Shown here: one piece after another, positions 1 through 7,759 of the stretch | Numbering within the stretch: the stretch's first letter is position 1 | How the letters are laid out: each line of letters begins with the position of its first letter | NCBI RefSeq assembly: GCF_022179385.1 | Contig: NZ_BPQS01000022.1 | Span: 1-64,000, forward strand | Source of the DNA: Methylobacterium longum | GTDB lineage: Bacteria; Pseudomonadota; Alphaproteobacteria; Rhizobiales; Beijerinckiaceae | Length of the DNA: 64,000 nucleotides | Direction of reading: 5' to 3' | Notes under the pieces: generated by a model | What the model was told of the DNA's origin: nothing | Seen by the model: only the letters and a program-made list of their open reading frames with translations | The model's database searches: none | Position numbers and translations under genes: made by a program

Positions 1-129
1 GGTCGAGGCCTGCGCATCCACAAGCCGGGCGAACTGCTTGGGCATGCTCTCCCGCGAGGCCGGCCACAGGCGCGTGCCCGTCCCACCACACAAAATCATC
101 GGGTGAATGAGGGCAGAAGAGCGGGACAT
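1..129 (-). CDS. Mannose-1-phosphate guanylyltransferase, 5' end only (window edge)
   Basis: The first 43 codons of a minus-strand gene that runs off the left edge. Translated from the ATG at 129, residues 11-39 carry the nucleotidyltransferase signature LCGGTGTRLWPASRE followed by MPKQF. This is characteristic of GDP-mannose pyrophosphorylases (ManC/XanB/AlgA family), which join GTP and mannose-1-phosphate to make GDP-mannose for polysaccharide synthesis. A GGGAGA stretch lies just upstream of the ATG. The rest of the protein, including any phosphomannose isomerase domain, is outside the window, so no symbol is given. Confidence 0.85.
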   Translation of the reverse strand, partial: MSRSSALIHPMILCGGTGTRLWPASRESMPKQFARLVDAQAST

Positions 130-327
130 GCGGGTGTCTCCCGAGAGGGCTCGGCGGGTCTGCGGTGTCGCGCGGCGTGCACCGCCCCATAAGAGGGCAG
201 AGTACCGCCGGCCAACGGATTTGCGAGACTGGCCTTAACGTCCGGTCGGGCACAGAACAACCTGCGCAAATTATCCGTGCTCGATTGGACTGGCCGTGTA
301 CAGGAGGCTTATTATCTCTCGCTACGC

Positions 328-1773
328 ATGAGTTCATCGATTCAGAAAAATCCGTCCCCGGGCGCCCTGGCGCAGGGTCCTCGTCGGCTGCCCTCGGTCG
401 AGCGCCTGGTGGCCGGCGCCGACGGGGACGATCTGGCCGTCTATGGGCGGACGGCCTTCACCGACGCCATCCGGACCGTGCTCGCGGGGCTCCGGGCCGC
501 GGGTGGTCGGGTGCCGGACGACGCCGAGATCCGTGCCGCAGCGGTCGGACGGCTGGTCGCCGAGCGACGGCGGTCCCTCCGGCCGGTCTTCAACCTCACC
601 GGCACGGTCCTGCACACCAATCTCGGTCGTGCCCTGTTGCCCCGGTCGGCCGCCGAGGCGGTGGCGGCCGTGATGGTGCAGGCGAGCAACCTCGAATACG
701 ATCTCGCGACCGGCGCCCGGGGCGAGCGCGACGATCACGTCGAAGCCCTGATCTGCCGCCTGACGGGCGCCGAGGCTGCGGTCGTCGTGAACAACAACGC
801 GGCCGCCGTCCTGCTGGTTCTGAACGCACTCGCCATGCGCAAGGAAGTAGTGGTCTCCCGGGGCGAACTGGTGGAGATCGGCGGATCCTTCCGGATCCCG
901 GACGTGATGGTGCGGGCCGGCTGCCGGCTGCGCGAGGTCGGCACCACCAACCGCACGCACCTGCGCGACTTCGCGGACGCGATCGGGCCGCGCACCGGCC
1001 TCGTCATGAAGGTTCATCCGAGCAACTACGCCATCGCGGGCTTCACGGCCGCCGCCGATCCGGCCGCCCTGCACGCCCTGTGCCGCGAGCGCGGCGTGCC
1101 GCTGGCGGACGACCTCGGCAGCGGCAGCCTCGTGGACCTCGCCGCCTACGGCTTGCCGCCCGAGCCGACGATCCGGGCCGCCCTGGAGCGGGCCGACGTC
1201 GTCACCTTCAGCGGCGACAAGCTCCTCGGCGCCGTGCAGTGCGGCATCGTGGCCGGCCGGACGGACCTGATCGCCCGGATCCGCAGGAACCCGCTGAAGC
1301 GGGCCCTCCGGGTCGACAAGATGACCTACGCCGCGCTCGAAGCGGTGCTGCGCCTGTACCTCCACCCCGAACGGCTGGCCGAGGAGCTGCCGACGCTCCG
1401 GCTGCTGACCCGCGACCGGGCGGCGATCGCGGCGCGCGCGCGGTGCCTCGCCCCCGCGGTGGCTGAACGGCTGTCGGGATGGGCTACGGTCTCGGTGGCC
1501 GAGTGCATCAGCCAGATCGGCTCCGGGGCCCTTCCGGTGGAGACCCTGCCCAGCGCCGCCCTGGTCCTCACGCCGGATCCGGCCGGCGGCGAGCCGCGCC
1601 GCGGCGCGGGGGGGCGCTGCAAGCGCCTGGCCGAGCGCCTGCGCACCCTGCCGGTACCGGTGATCGGGCGCATCAGCGACGATGCCGTCGTGCTGGATCT
1701 CCGGACGTTGGAGGACGAGGCCGGCCTGCTCGACAGCCTGGCGGCGCTCCCGCCACGGGGGCAGGGGGGATGA
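328..1773 (+). CDS. selA: L-seryl-tRNA(Sec) selenium transferase
   Basis: SelA converts Ser-tRNA(Sec) to Sec-tRNA(Sec) using selenophosphate and PLP. The 481-residue product is close to the usual family length. The PLP lysine is in SGDKLLG (about residue 298 from this start). The conserved LTGTVLHTNLGRA and VVVNNNAAAVLL segments lie in the N-terminal half. The ATG at 328 gives a typical N-terminus, though the strong GGAGG at 302-307 is rather far away; an in-frame GTG at 277 would add 17 residues. The gene usually precedes selB, but no selB follows here: the next gene is a MarR-type regulator after about 130 bases. The presence of selA implies selenoprotein synthesis, plausibly a selenocysteine formate dehydrogenase elsewhere (inference). 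Confidence 0.93.
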   Translation: MSSSIQKNPSPGALAQGPRRLPSVERLVAGADGDDLAVYGRTAFTDAIRTVLAGLRAAGGRVPDDAEIRAAAVGRLVAERRRSLRPVFNLTGTVLHTNLGRALLPRSAAEAVAAVMVQASNLEYDLATGARGERDDHVEALICRLTGAEAAVVVNNNAAAVLLVLNALAMRKEVVVSRGELVEIGGSFRIPDVMVRAGCRLREVGTTNRTHLRDFADAIGPRTGLVMKVHPSNYAIAGFTAAADPAALHALCRERGVPLADDLGSGSLVDLAAYGLPPEPTIRAALERADVVTFSGDKLLGAVQCGIVAGRTDLIARIRRNPLKRALRVDKMTYAALEAVLRLYLHPERLAEELPTLRLLTRDRAAIAARARCLAPAVAERLSGWATVSVAECISQIGSGALPVETLPSAALVLTPDPAGGEPRRGAGGRCKRLAERLRTLPVPVIGRISDDAVVLDLRTLEDEAGLLDSLAALPPRGQGG

Positions 1774-1815
1774 ACCGCTCGGATTTGTCAGAAAACCTGT
1801 TGCCGCGCCGGACCT

Positions 1816-1847
1816 TGTGCGCCGACCGCGCGTGTTGTGGTATACGG
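1816..1847 (+). promoter_or_regulatory. Candidate promoter for the OhrR-like gene
   Basis: TATACG at 1842-1847 preceded by TG (TGG-TATACG) forms an extended -10. TTGTGC at 1816-1821 is a possible -35, though the 20-base spacer is long. It lies 58 bases before the regulator's ATG. No clear palindromic OhrR operator was seen around it. Confidence 0.35.
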
Positions 1848-1904
1848 ACTGACCCGCGGTCGCGGTCGAGAGTAGCGGTGCCCGGACCGCGATAGGCGAG
1901 CGAT

Positions 1905-2375
1905 ATGGTGCCCAAGGTCGAGACGATGGAGGCGGAGCGCGAGGTCGATCCGCTCCTTCTGGACAACCAGCTATGCTACGCGCTCTACGCAGCCGCGCAC
2001 CGGATGACCAAATCCTATCGGCCGTTCCTTGAGCGGCTGGGACTGACCTATCCGCAATACCTCGTCCTCCTGGTGCTCTGGGAGCAGGACGGTGTCACGG
2101 TCTCCGAGATCGGTCGCCGGCTGCGCCTCGATTCCGGCACGCTGACGCCGGTTCTGAAGCGGCTGGAGAATTCCGGCTTTCTGCGCCGCACCCGCCGTCA
2201 GTCCGACGAGCGCGAGGTGGAGATCGCCCTGACGCCGCAGGGCGCGGCGCTGCGCTCCGAAGCCGTGTCGGTCCGCGAGAGCGTGATGTGCCAGCTCGAA
2301 CTCAGCGAGCCGGAGATCCGTGCCCTGCGCAAGGATCTCAGCCTCGTCATCGATCGGCTGAGCGTGAACGAGTGA
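1905..2375 (+). CDS. MarR/OhrR-family peroxide-sensing transcriptional regulator
   Basis: A 156-residue winged-helix repressor. The segment LLDNQLCYALYAA places a cysteine at residue 24 (17 if the second Met is used). This matches the reactive cysteine that OhrR proteins oxidise with organic hydroperoxides. The winged helix follows: TVSEIGRRLRLDSGTLTPVLKRLE, then GFLRRTRRQSDEREVEIALT. In the OhrR family oxidation releases the repressor from the promoter of ohr, a thiol peroxidase gene. No ohr gene is adjacent, so the target here is unknown. ATG 1905 fits the family; ATG 1926 is possible. Confidence 0.85.
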   Translation: MVPKVETMEAEREVDPLLLDNQLCYALYAAAHRMTKSYRPFLERLGLTYPQYLVLLVLWEQDGVTVSEIGRRLRLDSGTLTPVLKRLENSGFLRRTRRQSDEREVEIALTPQGAALRSEAVSVRESVMCQLELSEPEIRALRKDLSLVIDRLSVNE

Positions 2376-2428
2376 GGGCGGCGTATCCCGGAAGGGGGCT
2401 GCCGCGGAACTAAGGTGTCTGCCGAAGT

Positions 2429-2462
2429 CCGGGGCGGGTGCCGATCGCCGCACCCGCCCCGG
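2429..2462. terminator. GC-rich inverted repeat after the OhrR-like gene
   Basis: Perfect 13-base arms CCGGGGCGGGTGC (2429-2441) and its complement (2450-2462), with an 8-base loop. It lies 54 bases past the regulator stop, between convergent genes. There is no T-tract, so it may be a weak or Rho-assisted terminator. Confidence 0.5.
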
Positions 2463-2517
2463 GATCTGGCGCAGGACTGCGCCGCGCGAGCGGCTCGGCA
2501 ACACGCCTCTTTCGCAA

Positions 2518-2545
2518 GCCCGGCCGATGCTCAGACCGGCCGGGC
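2518..2545 (-). terminator. Inverted repeat after rplI
   Basis: Nine-base arms GCCCGGCCG (2518-2526) and CGGCCGGGC (2537-2545) around a 9-base loop, 14 bases beyond the rplI stop. A likely terminator of the rpsF-rpsR-DUF2232-rplI operon, though without a clear U-run. Confidence 0.5.
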
Positions 2546-2558
2546 CATCGAACGTGAA

Positions 2559-3131
2559 TCAGCCGCGGTCGTCGGCACCCTCGCCGGCATCGGCCAGCGC
2601 CATGCCGACCTCGAGACCCAGATCGTCGAGGTTGAACGCCTCGCGCTCGGTGACGGACTCGCCGCGAGCCTGACGCTCGGCCTCCTCGGGGCTGCGGGCG
2701 ACGTTGACGGTGATCTCGACCTCGACCTCGGGGTGCAGCACCACCGGGACCTTGTGGAGGCCCAGCGTCTTGATCGGCTGGTTCAGGGTGAACTGGCCGC
2801 GATCCACCGTGAAGCCCTCCTTGGCGACGACCTCGGCGAGGTCGCGGGTCGAGACGGAGCCGTAGAGGACCCCGGTCTCGCCCGACTGGCGGATCAGGAC
2901 GAAGCTCTGACCGTTCAGCTTCTCGGCGACGGCCTCGGCCTCCTTCTTGCGGTCGAGGTTGCGGGCCTCGAGCTGGGCGCGCTGGCCCTCGAAGTGCTTC
3001 TTGTTGGCTTCCGTCGCGCGCAGGGCCTTGCCGCGGGCGAGCAGGAAGTTGCGGGCGAAGCCCGGGCGGACGTTCACGGTCTCGCCCATCTGGCCGAGCT
3101 TGGCCACGCGCTCGAGCAGGATCACTTCCAT
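2559..3131 (-). CDS. rplI: 50S ribosomal protein bL9
   Basis: Binds 23S rRNA domain V near the L1 stalk. The 190-residue protein begins MEVILLERVAKLGQMGETV and continues VRPGFARNFLLARGKA, the standard bL9 N-domain. The C-domain follows a charged connecting helix. An acidic C-terminal tail of about 40 residues extends beyond the E. coli length of 149, which is common in Rhizobiales. It is last in the minus-strand operon; the upstream gene ends 41 bases before its ATG. Confidence 0.97.
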   Translation of the reverse strand: MEVILLERVAKLGQMGETVNVRPGFARNFLLARGKALRATEANKKHFEGQRAQLEARNLDRKKEAEAVAEKLNGQSFVLIRQSGETGVLYGSVSTRDLAEVVAKEGFTVDRGQFTLNQPIKTLGLHKVPVVLHPEVEVEITVNVARSPEEAERQARGESVTEREAFNLDDLGLEVGMALADAGEGADDRG

Positions 3132-3172
3132 GGACTTTCTCCTTCAGGTGTTTGGCCTCAGGGGCCGGGGTC

Positions 3173-4186
3173 TCACGGCGCCGGACTGTCCTTGGGACGT
3201 CGGCGGTCGAGGGCGGTGTCGGCGAGGCCGAACACGGTGAGGGCGACCAGGGCGATGCCCTGGGTCACGAACAGGATCAGGTACATGCCGAACAGCATGA
3301 GCCCACGCCCCGGGCGACCGCGGGAGCGGTCGTGGAAGGCGGCGAGGCCCTGGAGCGCGAAGGCGGCGCTGAAGGCGCCGACCAGCGCCACCCCGAACAC
3401 CCCGACATAGCCGGGGGCGAAGCACATCAGGATCGCGGCCGCCAGGGTCGCCAGCGTCGTGCGCGGCATGGCGGTCGACGGAAGATCGGGCCAGGGCCGG
3501 GGGAGGCGGCCGGAGATCCTCACGATCCGGGCCGAGGCCCAGAGGTAGAAGGTCAGAAGCAGCGCCAGACCGTTGGCCGCGAAGGCCGGTACGACCCGCG
3601 CCAGGGCATCGGCCATCTCGGTGCGCGTGACGTCCGCGGCGTCCGAGTCCGGCGCGCCCTTCGGCTCCGGCGCGGTCTCCTGGGAGTCGGCCGCCTCGGC
3701 TTCGCGGGTCCGGCCGGCGTCGGGGCGGGTCGCCGGCATCCGCGTCTGGACCAGAGTCTGGGCGAGCCCGCGCAGCTGCGCGTCGAAGGCCGCGTGGTTC
3801 GGCGAGGACAGGACCGCGATGGCGATGAAGGCGAGAGCGGCCGTCGCGGCGATCCAGCCGAGCAGGCGCCCCGTCGGATACCACTCCAGGCCGGCCGGAG
3901 TTTCGCGCCCGAGGAGCGTGAGATAGGCGAGCCACCACGCGGGCAGGGCGATGTAGGCGCCGAAGGCGAGGCCCATGAAGGGCGCGATCACCAGGACGAG
4001 CACGAGGCTGCCGGTGGCGGCCGCAGCCAGCGCGGCCTTGTGGCTCCAGCCGAGCCCCACGATCAGGATCGGCAGCGGGGCCACGAGGTAGAGCAGGATC
4101 GCCAGCGGGGTCGCCTTCAGAAGCACTCCGAACAGGAGTGCCGAGACGAGGCCCGCGCCGATACCGATGCCGATATGCTGTGCCAT
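3173..4186 (-). CDS. DUF2232 integral membrane protein
   Basis: A 337-residue hydrophobic protein with about eight predicted membrane segments; the first begins near GIGAGLVSALLFGVLL. It resembles the DUF2232 (YybS-like) family, which often sits between rpsR and rplI, exactly as here. The cytoplasmic centre (about residues 165-205) is rich in Ala, Pro, Glu and Asp. The function is unknown. Co-transcription with S6, S18 and L9 is suggested by order and strand. It lies 128 bases after rpsR. Confidence 0.85.
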   Translation of the reverse strand: MAQHIGIGIGAGLVSALLFGVLLKATPLAILLYLVAPLPILIVGLGWSHKAALAAAATGSLVLVLVIAPFMGLAFGAYIALPAWWLAYLTLLGRETPAGLEWYPTGRLLGWIAATAALAFIAIAVLSSPNHAAFDAQLRGLAQTLVQTRMPATRPDAGRTREAEAADSQETAPEPKGAPDSDAADVTRTEMADALARVVPAFAANGLALLLTFYLWASARIVRISGRLPRPWPDLPSTAMPRTTLATLAAAILMCFAPGYVGVFGVALVGAFSAAFALQGLAAFHDRSRGRPGRGLMLFGMYLILFVTQGIALVALTVFGLADTALDRRRPKDSPAP

Positions 4187-4314
4187 GGGTTCCGCTGTCC
4201 CGCTGCCGCTCCGGCAGGGTTAGAGGCGGCTTCCCGCCCCAACGATCAGGCGACCTCGGCCGCCCTCTGCGAGGGCCGGCCCGGGCTGATGCCGGACCGG
4301 CGGGTTTGCGTGTC

Positions 4315-4566
4315 TTACTTGATCACGTACGGCAGCAGGCCGAGGAAGCGGGCGCGCTTGATCGCCTGGGCGAGCTCGCGCTGCTTCTTGGCCGACACCG
4401 CGGTGATCCGCGACGGCACGATCTTGCCGCGCTCGGACACGTAGCGGGACAGGAGCTTGACGTCCTTGTAGTCGATCTTCGGCGCGTTCGCGCCGGAGAA
4501 CGGGCAAGTCTTGCGACGACGGAAGAAGGGACGGCGTCCGCCGCCTGCACCAGCACCGAAAGCCAT
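4315..4566 (-). CDS. rpsR: 30S ribosomal protein bS18
   Basis: An 83-residue protein with the S18 core PFSGANAPKIDYKDVKLLSRYVSERGKIVP, then ITAVSAKKQRELAQAIKRARFLGLLPYV. It has a glycine- and arginine-rich N-terminus. S18 forms a heterodimer with S6 on the platform of the 30S subunit. The ATG is 3 bases past the rpsF stop, consistent with translational coupling. Confidence 0.97.
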   Translation of the reverse strand: MAFGAGAGGGRRPFFRRRKTCPFSGANAPKIDYKDVKLLSRYVSERGKIVPSRITAVSAKKQRELAQAIKRARFLGLLPYVIK

Positions 4567-4569
4567 GGA

Positions 4570-5034
4570 TCAGCCCTCCCCGCCGAAGCTGCGCTCGCCG
4601 CGGTCACCACGATCGCCGCGGTCACCCCGGTCGCCACCGAAGCCGCCGCCACCGCCGAAGCCCTCGTCGTCACGACGACGGCCGCGCTCGCGGTCCTTGC
4701 GGTCGTCACGGTCGCGCTTCTGCATCATGGCGGACGGCTCGGAATCGAGCTCCTCGACCCGGATGGTCATGAAACGCAGCACGTCCTCGGAGATCTGCAT
4801 CTGGCGCTCCATCTCGGTGATGGCGGCCGGCGGCGCATCGATGTTGAGGAGCGCGAAATGCGCCTTGCGGTTTTTCTTGATCCGGTAGGCGAGGGACTTC
4901 ACACCCCACATCTCGATCTTTTCGAGACGGCCACCGTTCTGCTCGATCACACCCTTGTAGGTGTCGATCATCGTCTCGACCTGCTGGGACGTCACGTCCT
5001 GGCGAGCCAAGAGCACATGCTCGTAGAGAGGCAT
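4570..5034 (-). CDS. rpsF: 30S ribosomal protein bS6
   Basis: A 154-residue protein. MPLYEHVLLARQDVTSQQVE begins the S6 fold, and the GVKSLAYRIKKNRKAHF and DVLRFMTIRVEEL segments are typical. ATG 5034 matches the family start. The last 45 residues form a charged low-complexity tail with four RGD-type triplets (DRGDRGDRGDRGERS), encoded by near-identical repeats at about 4590-4650. It is the first gene of the operon. Its ribosome binding site (GAAAGG) lies inside a predicted leader hairpin, described separately. Confidence 0.97.
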   Translation of the reverse strand: MPLYEHVLLARQDVTSQQVETMIDTYKGVIEQNGGRLEKIEMWGVKSLAYRIKKNRKAHFALLNIDAPPAAITEMERQMQISEDVLRFMTIRVEELDSEPSAMMQKRDRDDRKDRERGRRRDDEGFGGGGGFGGDRGDRGDRGDRGERSFGGEG

Positions 5035-5035
5035 T

Positions 5036-5067
5036 GTCGGGCCTTTCAGCGTCAAAAGGAGCCCGAC
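5036..5067 (-). promoter_or_regulatory. Leader hairpin over the rpsF ribosome binding site
   Basis: In the mRNA, GTCGGG (5067-5062) pairs with CCCGAC (5041-5036), and CCTTT (5059-5055) pairs with AAAGG (5046-5042). A CT bulge separates the two, and an 8-base loop closes them. The second helix contains the Shine-Dalgarno AAAGG, and the structure ends 1 base before the ATG. It would block initiation when folded. S6:S18 feedback on rpsF leaders is known in other bacteria; that this hairpin does it here is inference. Confidence 0.5.
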
Positions 5068-5255
5068 CGCCGGGAGGCGGCTGATTCGGGCCGGTTCATC
5101 TCGCGCAACGCTCGGCGCCAAGCCCTTCGAGCCGATTTTCAGGCCCGAGCGGTTGATCGAAGGCGGAGACACCGGACGACGGGATCCGCGAGGAGCCCTG
5201 TGCCGCAAGCGGCACCGTCCGTTCAGCCCCCGGCCGGAGCGAACGTGAGGGGCGG

Positions 5256-5284
5256 CGCATAGTCGGTTTTTTCCGGCCTGACAA
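5256..5284 (-). promoter_or_regulatory. Sigma-70-type promoter of the rpsF operon
   Basis: On the minus strand TTGTCA (5284-5279) and TATGCG (5261-5256) are separated by exactly 17 bases. This predicts a leader of about 215 bases before the rpsF ATG. It is the best promoter match in the window. Confidence 0.6.
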
Positions 5285-5607
5285 GTCGGCGACGCGGTTG
5301 TGGACCGGCGCCGCTGGCGCGGCCCGTCCGTGCCCTGGATCCTCGATCGGGTTTCGCGCGGGGTTCCCGGACGCTCCGCCTCGCCCGGGCAAAGCGGCGC
5401 CGGATGAACCACCAGCCCTTCTCCGCGCCTTGGGAAAGCCGATGGCAGGTGATCGGGGACCCGGCACAGGCCGTGGGGTCGCGTGGCCCGCCGCGTGTCG
5501 GCCGCGTCTTGCCGCAGGACGGGAACGCCAGCATATCGCAGCCGTGAGCCCGGCACGCGGTAGGCCCCCGACCCTCCGCGCAACTCTGCCGGATCCGCCG
5601 GCACGGG
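5285..5607. other. Intergenic region between the rpsF promoter and pdxJ
   Basis: The 323-base divergent spacer must hold the pdxJ promoter, but no convincing -35/-10 pair was found on the plus strand. The open frames across it have no recognisable protein features, and no RNA gene was seen. Confidence 0.4.
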
Positions 5608-6369
5608 ATGGACGAACGGATGACCTCCGAAAAGCTGCGCCTCGGCGTCAACATCGACCACGTCGCCACCGTACGCAACGCCCGCGGCGGCGACTATCCC
5701 GATCCGGTGCGGGCCGCGCTGCGCGCCGTCGAGGCAGGTGCCGACGGCATCACCGCGCATCTGCGGGAGGACCGGCGCCACATCCGCGACGCCGACATCG
5801 CGAAGCTCAAGCGGGGTCTCTCCGTGCCCCTGAATTTCGAGATGGCGGCGACCGACGAGATGGTGGCGATCGCGCTCGCCACCCGCCCTCACGCGGCCTG
5901 CCTCGTCCCGGAGAAGCGCGAGGAGCGCACCACCGAGGGCGGCCTCGACATCATCGGAGGGCGCGACCATCTGGCCCCGCGCGTCGGGGCTCTGGCGGAG
6001 GCGGGGATCCGCGTCTCGCTGTTCGTCGAGCCTGAGCCGACGGTGATGGAGGCGGCCCGGGCGCTGGGGGCGCCGGTGGTGGAACTCCATACCGGCAGCT
6101 ATTGCGAGGCGGCGCTCAGGGACGATTCCGAGCGCACGGCCTACGAACTCACCCGCATCCGGCGCGCGGCCGAGCACGGGGCCGGACTCGGCCTCGAGAT
6201 CCATGCCGGCCACGGGCTCACCCTCGGCAGCGTCGGCCCGGTCGCGGCGCTCCCGCAGATCCGCGAGTTGAATATCGGCCATTCGCTGATCGCCGACGCC
6301 ATCTTCGTCGGCCTTGAACAGGCGGTGCGGGACATGCGGTCCGCGATTGATCGGGCGCGGCGCCCATGA
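5608..6369 (+). CDS. pdxJ: Pyridoxine 5'-phosphate synthase
   Basis: Condenses 1-deoxy-D-xylulose-5-phosphate with 3-amino-1-hydroxyacetone phosphate, the last ring-forming step of DXP-dependent vitamin B6 synthesis. The 253-residue protein has LGVNIDHVATVRNARG at the start, DGITAHLREDRRHI, and LVPEKREERTTEGGLD, all family signatures. An ATG at 5620 (MTSEKLRLGVN) is an equally plausible start. The stop overlaps the acpS start as ATGA (6366-6369). Confidence 0.95.
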   Translation: MDERMTSEKLRLGVNIDHVATVRNARGGDYPDPVRAALRAVEAGADGITAHLREDRRHIRDADIAKLKRGLSVPLNFEMAATDEMVAIALATRPHAACLVPEKREERTTEGGLDIIGGRDHLAPRVGALAEAGIRVSLFVEPEPTVMEAARALGAPVVELHTGSYCEAALRDDSERTAYELTRIRRAAEHGAGLGLEIHAGHGLTLGSVGPVAALPQIRELNIGHSLIADAIFVGLEQAVRDMRSAIDRARRP

Positions 6370-6776
6370 TCATCGGGATCGGATCGGATCTCTGCGATAT
6401 CCGACGCATCGCGCGGACCCTGGAGCGGCACGGCGACCGCTTCACCCACCGGGTGTTCACCGACGGGGAGCGGGCGCGCTGCGACCGCCGGGCCGCCCGC
6501 GCGGAGGGCTATGCGAGGCGCTTCGCCGCCAAGGAGGCCTGCGCCAAGGCCCTGGGCACCGGCCTCAGCGGCGGCGTCTTCTGGCGCGACATGGAGGTGG
6601 TGAACCTCCCCTCCGGCCAGCCGACACTTCGGCTCGCCGGTGGCGCGGCCGAGCGGCTCGCGGCGTTGATGCCCGAAGGACATGCGGCGCGTCTGCACGT
6701 GAGCCTCACCGACGATCCGCCCATGGCCCAGGCCTTCGTGGTCATCGAGGCGCTGCCGGCGGCCGGTGCCGGTTGA
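6366..6776 (+). CDS. acpS: Holo-[acyl-carrier-protein] synthase
   Basis: Transfers the 4'-phosphopantetheine of CoA to the ACP serine. The 136-residue product starts MIIGIGSDLCDIRRI with the metal-binding Asp. It carries ARRFAAKEACAKALGTGL, the second AcpS motif with the catalytic Glu/Lys. It is slightly longer than E. coli AcpS. The order pdxJ-acpS-lepB-rnc-era is conserved in Proteobacteria. Confidence 0.94.
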   Translation: MIIGIGSDLCDIRRIARTLERHGDRFTHRVFTDGERARCDRRAARAEGYARRFAAKEACAKALGTGLSGGVFWRDMEVVNLPSGQPTLRLAGGAAERLAALMPEGHAARLHVSLTDDPPMAQAFVVIEALPAAGAG

Positions 6777-6973
6777 AGACGGGTCTCGCGGATTAGACGG
6801 CCGGTCTCGCGCGTTGCGGGGGGCTCGCGCATGGTCTAGACCGCCGCGCACAGCGGACACGATTGCGGCGCATTCCTCGGGCCAACCGCACATCGAAGCC
6901 GCGCAAGCCGCGCGCGGCGGGCCCCCCCGCTGGCGGCAGGCGACGGAACCTCAACCGAAGACGGAACGCGCGC

Positions 6974-7759
6974 GTGGATTACGACGGCAAGCCGCTCAGG
7001 AAACCCGCCGAGACCGGCACCTGGGCCAGCATCCGCGAGACGCTGAAGGTCGGCATCCAGGCGCTCCTGATCGCCCTGGTGGTGCGGACGCTGCTGTTCC
7101 AGCCGTTCAACATCCCCTCCGGCTCGCTGGTCCCAACCTTGCTGATCGGCGATTACCTGTTCGTTTCAAAATATTCCTACGGCTATTCGAAATACTCGCT
7201 TCCCCTCTCCGAATACATTCCGATCCAGGCTGAGGGCCGGGTCTGGGGCGCGGAGCCGAAGCGCGGCGACATCGCGGTGTTCAAGCTGCCCAAGGACAAC
7301 GCGACCGACTACATAAAGCGGGTGATCGGCCTGCCGGGCGACAAGATCCAGATGATCGACGGCGTGCTCAACATCAACGGCAAGGCGGTCAAGCGCGAAC
7401 GGATCGCCGATTACGAGACCACCGATCCCTACGGACAGGCCACCAAGGTTCCGCAATACACGGAAACCCTGCCCAACGGCGTGGTCCACCGGGTGATCGA
7501 GCGCGACGGCGACAACGGCTTCTGGGACAAGACCGAGCTTTATACGGTCCCGCCCGGTCACTTTTTCATGATGGGCGATAACCGCGACAACTCCACCGAT
7601 TCGCGCGACCTCGCCAGCGTCGGCTACGTTCCCTTCGCCAACTTGGTCGGGCGCGCCGAGATGATCTTCTTCTCCATCGACGAGGGCACCCCGGCGTGGC
7701 AGGTCTGGAACTGGCCGGCCCACGTGCGCTGGTCGCGCCTGTTCTCGACAATCCATTGA
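6974..7759 (+). CDS. lepB: Signal peptidase I
   Basis: Membrane serine protease that cleaves signal peptides from exported proteins. After an N-terminal anchor (VGIQALLIALVVRTLLF) comes the Ser box NIPSGSLVPTLLIGDYLFV. Here Leu replaces the usual Met after the catalytic Ser. The Lys box KRGDIAVFKLP and box D YIKRVIGLPGDKI follow, then GHFFMMGDNRDNSTDSR. GTG 6974 gives 261 residues. An in-frame TTG at 6863 would add an Arg-rich 37-residue leader that looks non-native. The stop overlaps one candidate start of rnc. Confidence 0.93.
   Translation: MDYDGKPLRKPAETGTWASIRETLKVGIQALLIALVVRTLLFQPFNIPSGSLVPTLLIGDYLFVSKYSYGYSKYSLPLSEYIPIQAEGRVWGAEPKRGDIAVFKLPKDNATDYIKRVIGLPGDKIQMIDGVLNINGKAVKRERIADYETTDPYGQATKVPQYTETLPNGVVHRVIERDGDNGFWDKTELYTVPPGHFFMMGDNRDNSTDSRDLASVGYVPFANLVGRAEMIFFSIDEGTPAWQVWNWPAHVRWSRLFSTIH

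Noticed and set aside
1770..1853. 27-codon frame overlapping the selA stop (ATGA), with three cysteines
   Set aside because: It overlaps the putative promoter of the next gene, has no homology I recognise and no separate ribosome binding site; probably chance.
2415..3410. Long plus-strand frame opposite rplI
   Set aside because: Antisense shadow of the clear bL9 gene; composition reflects GC-biased codons.
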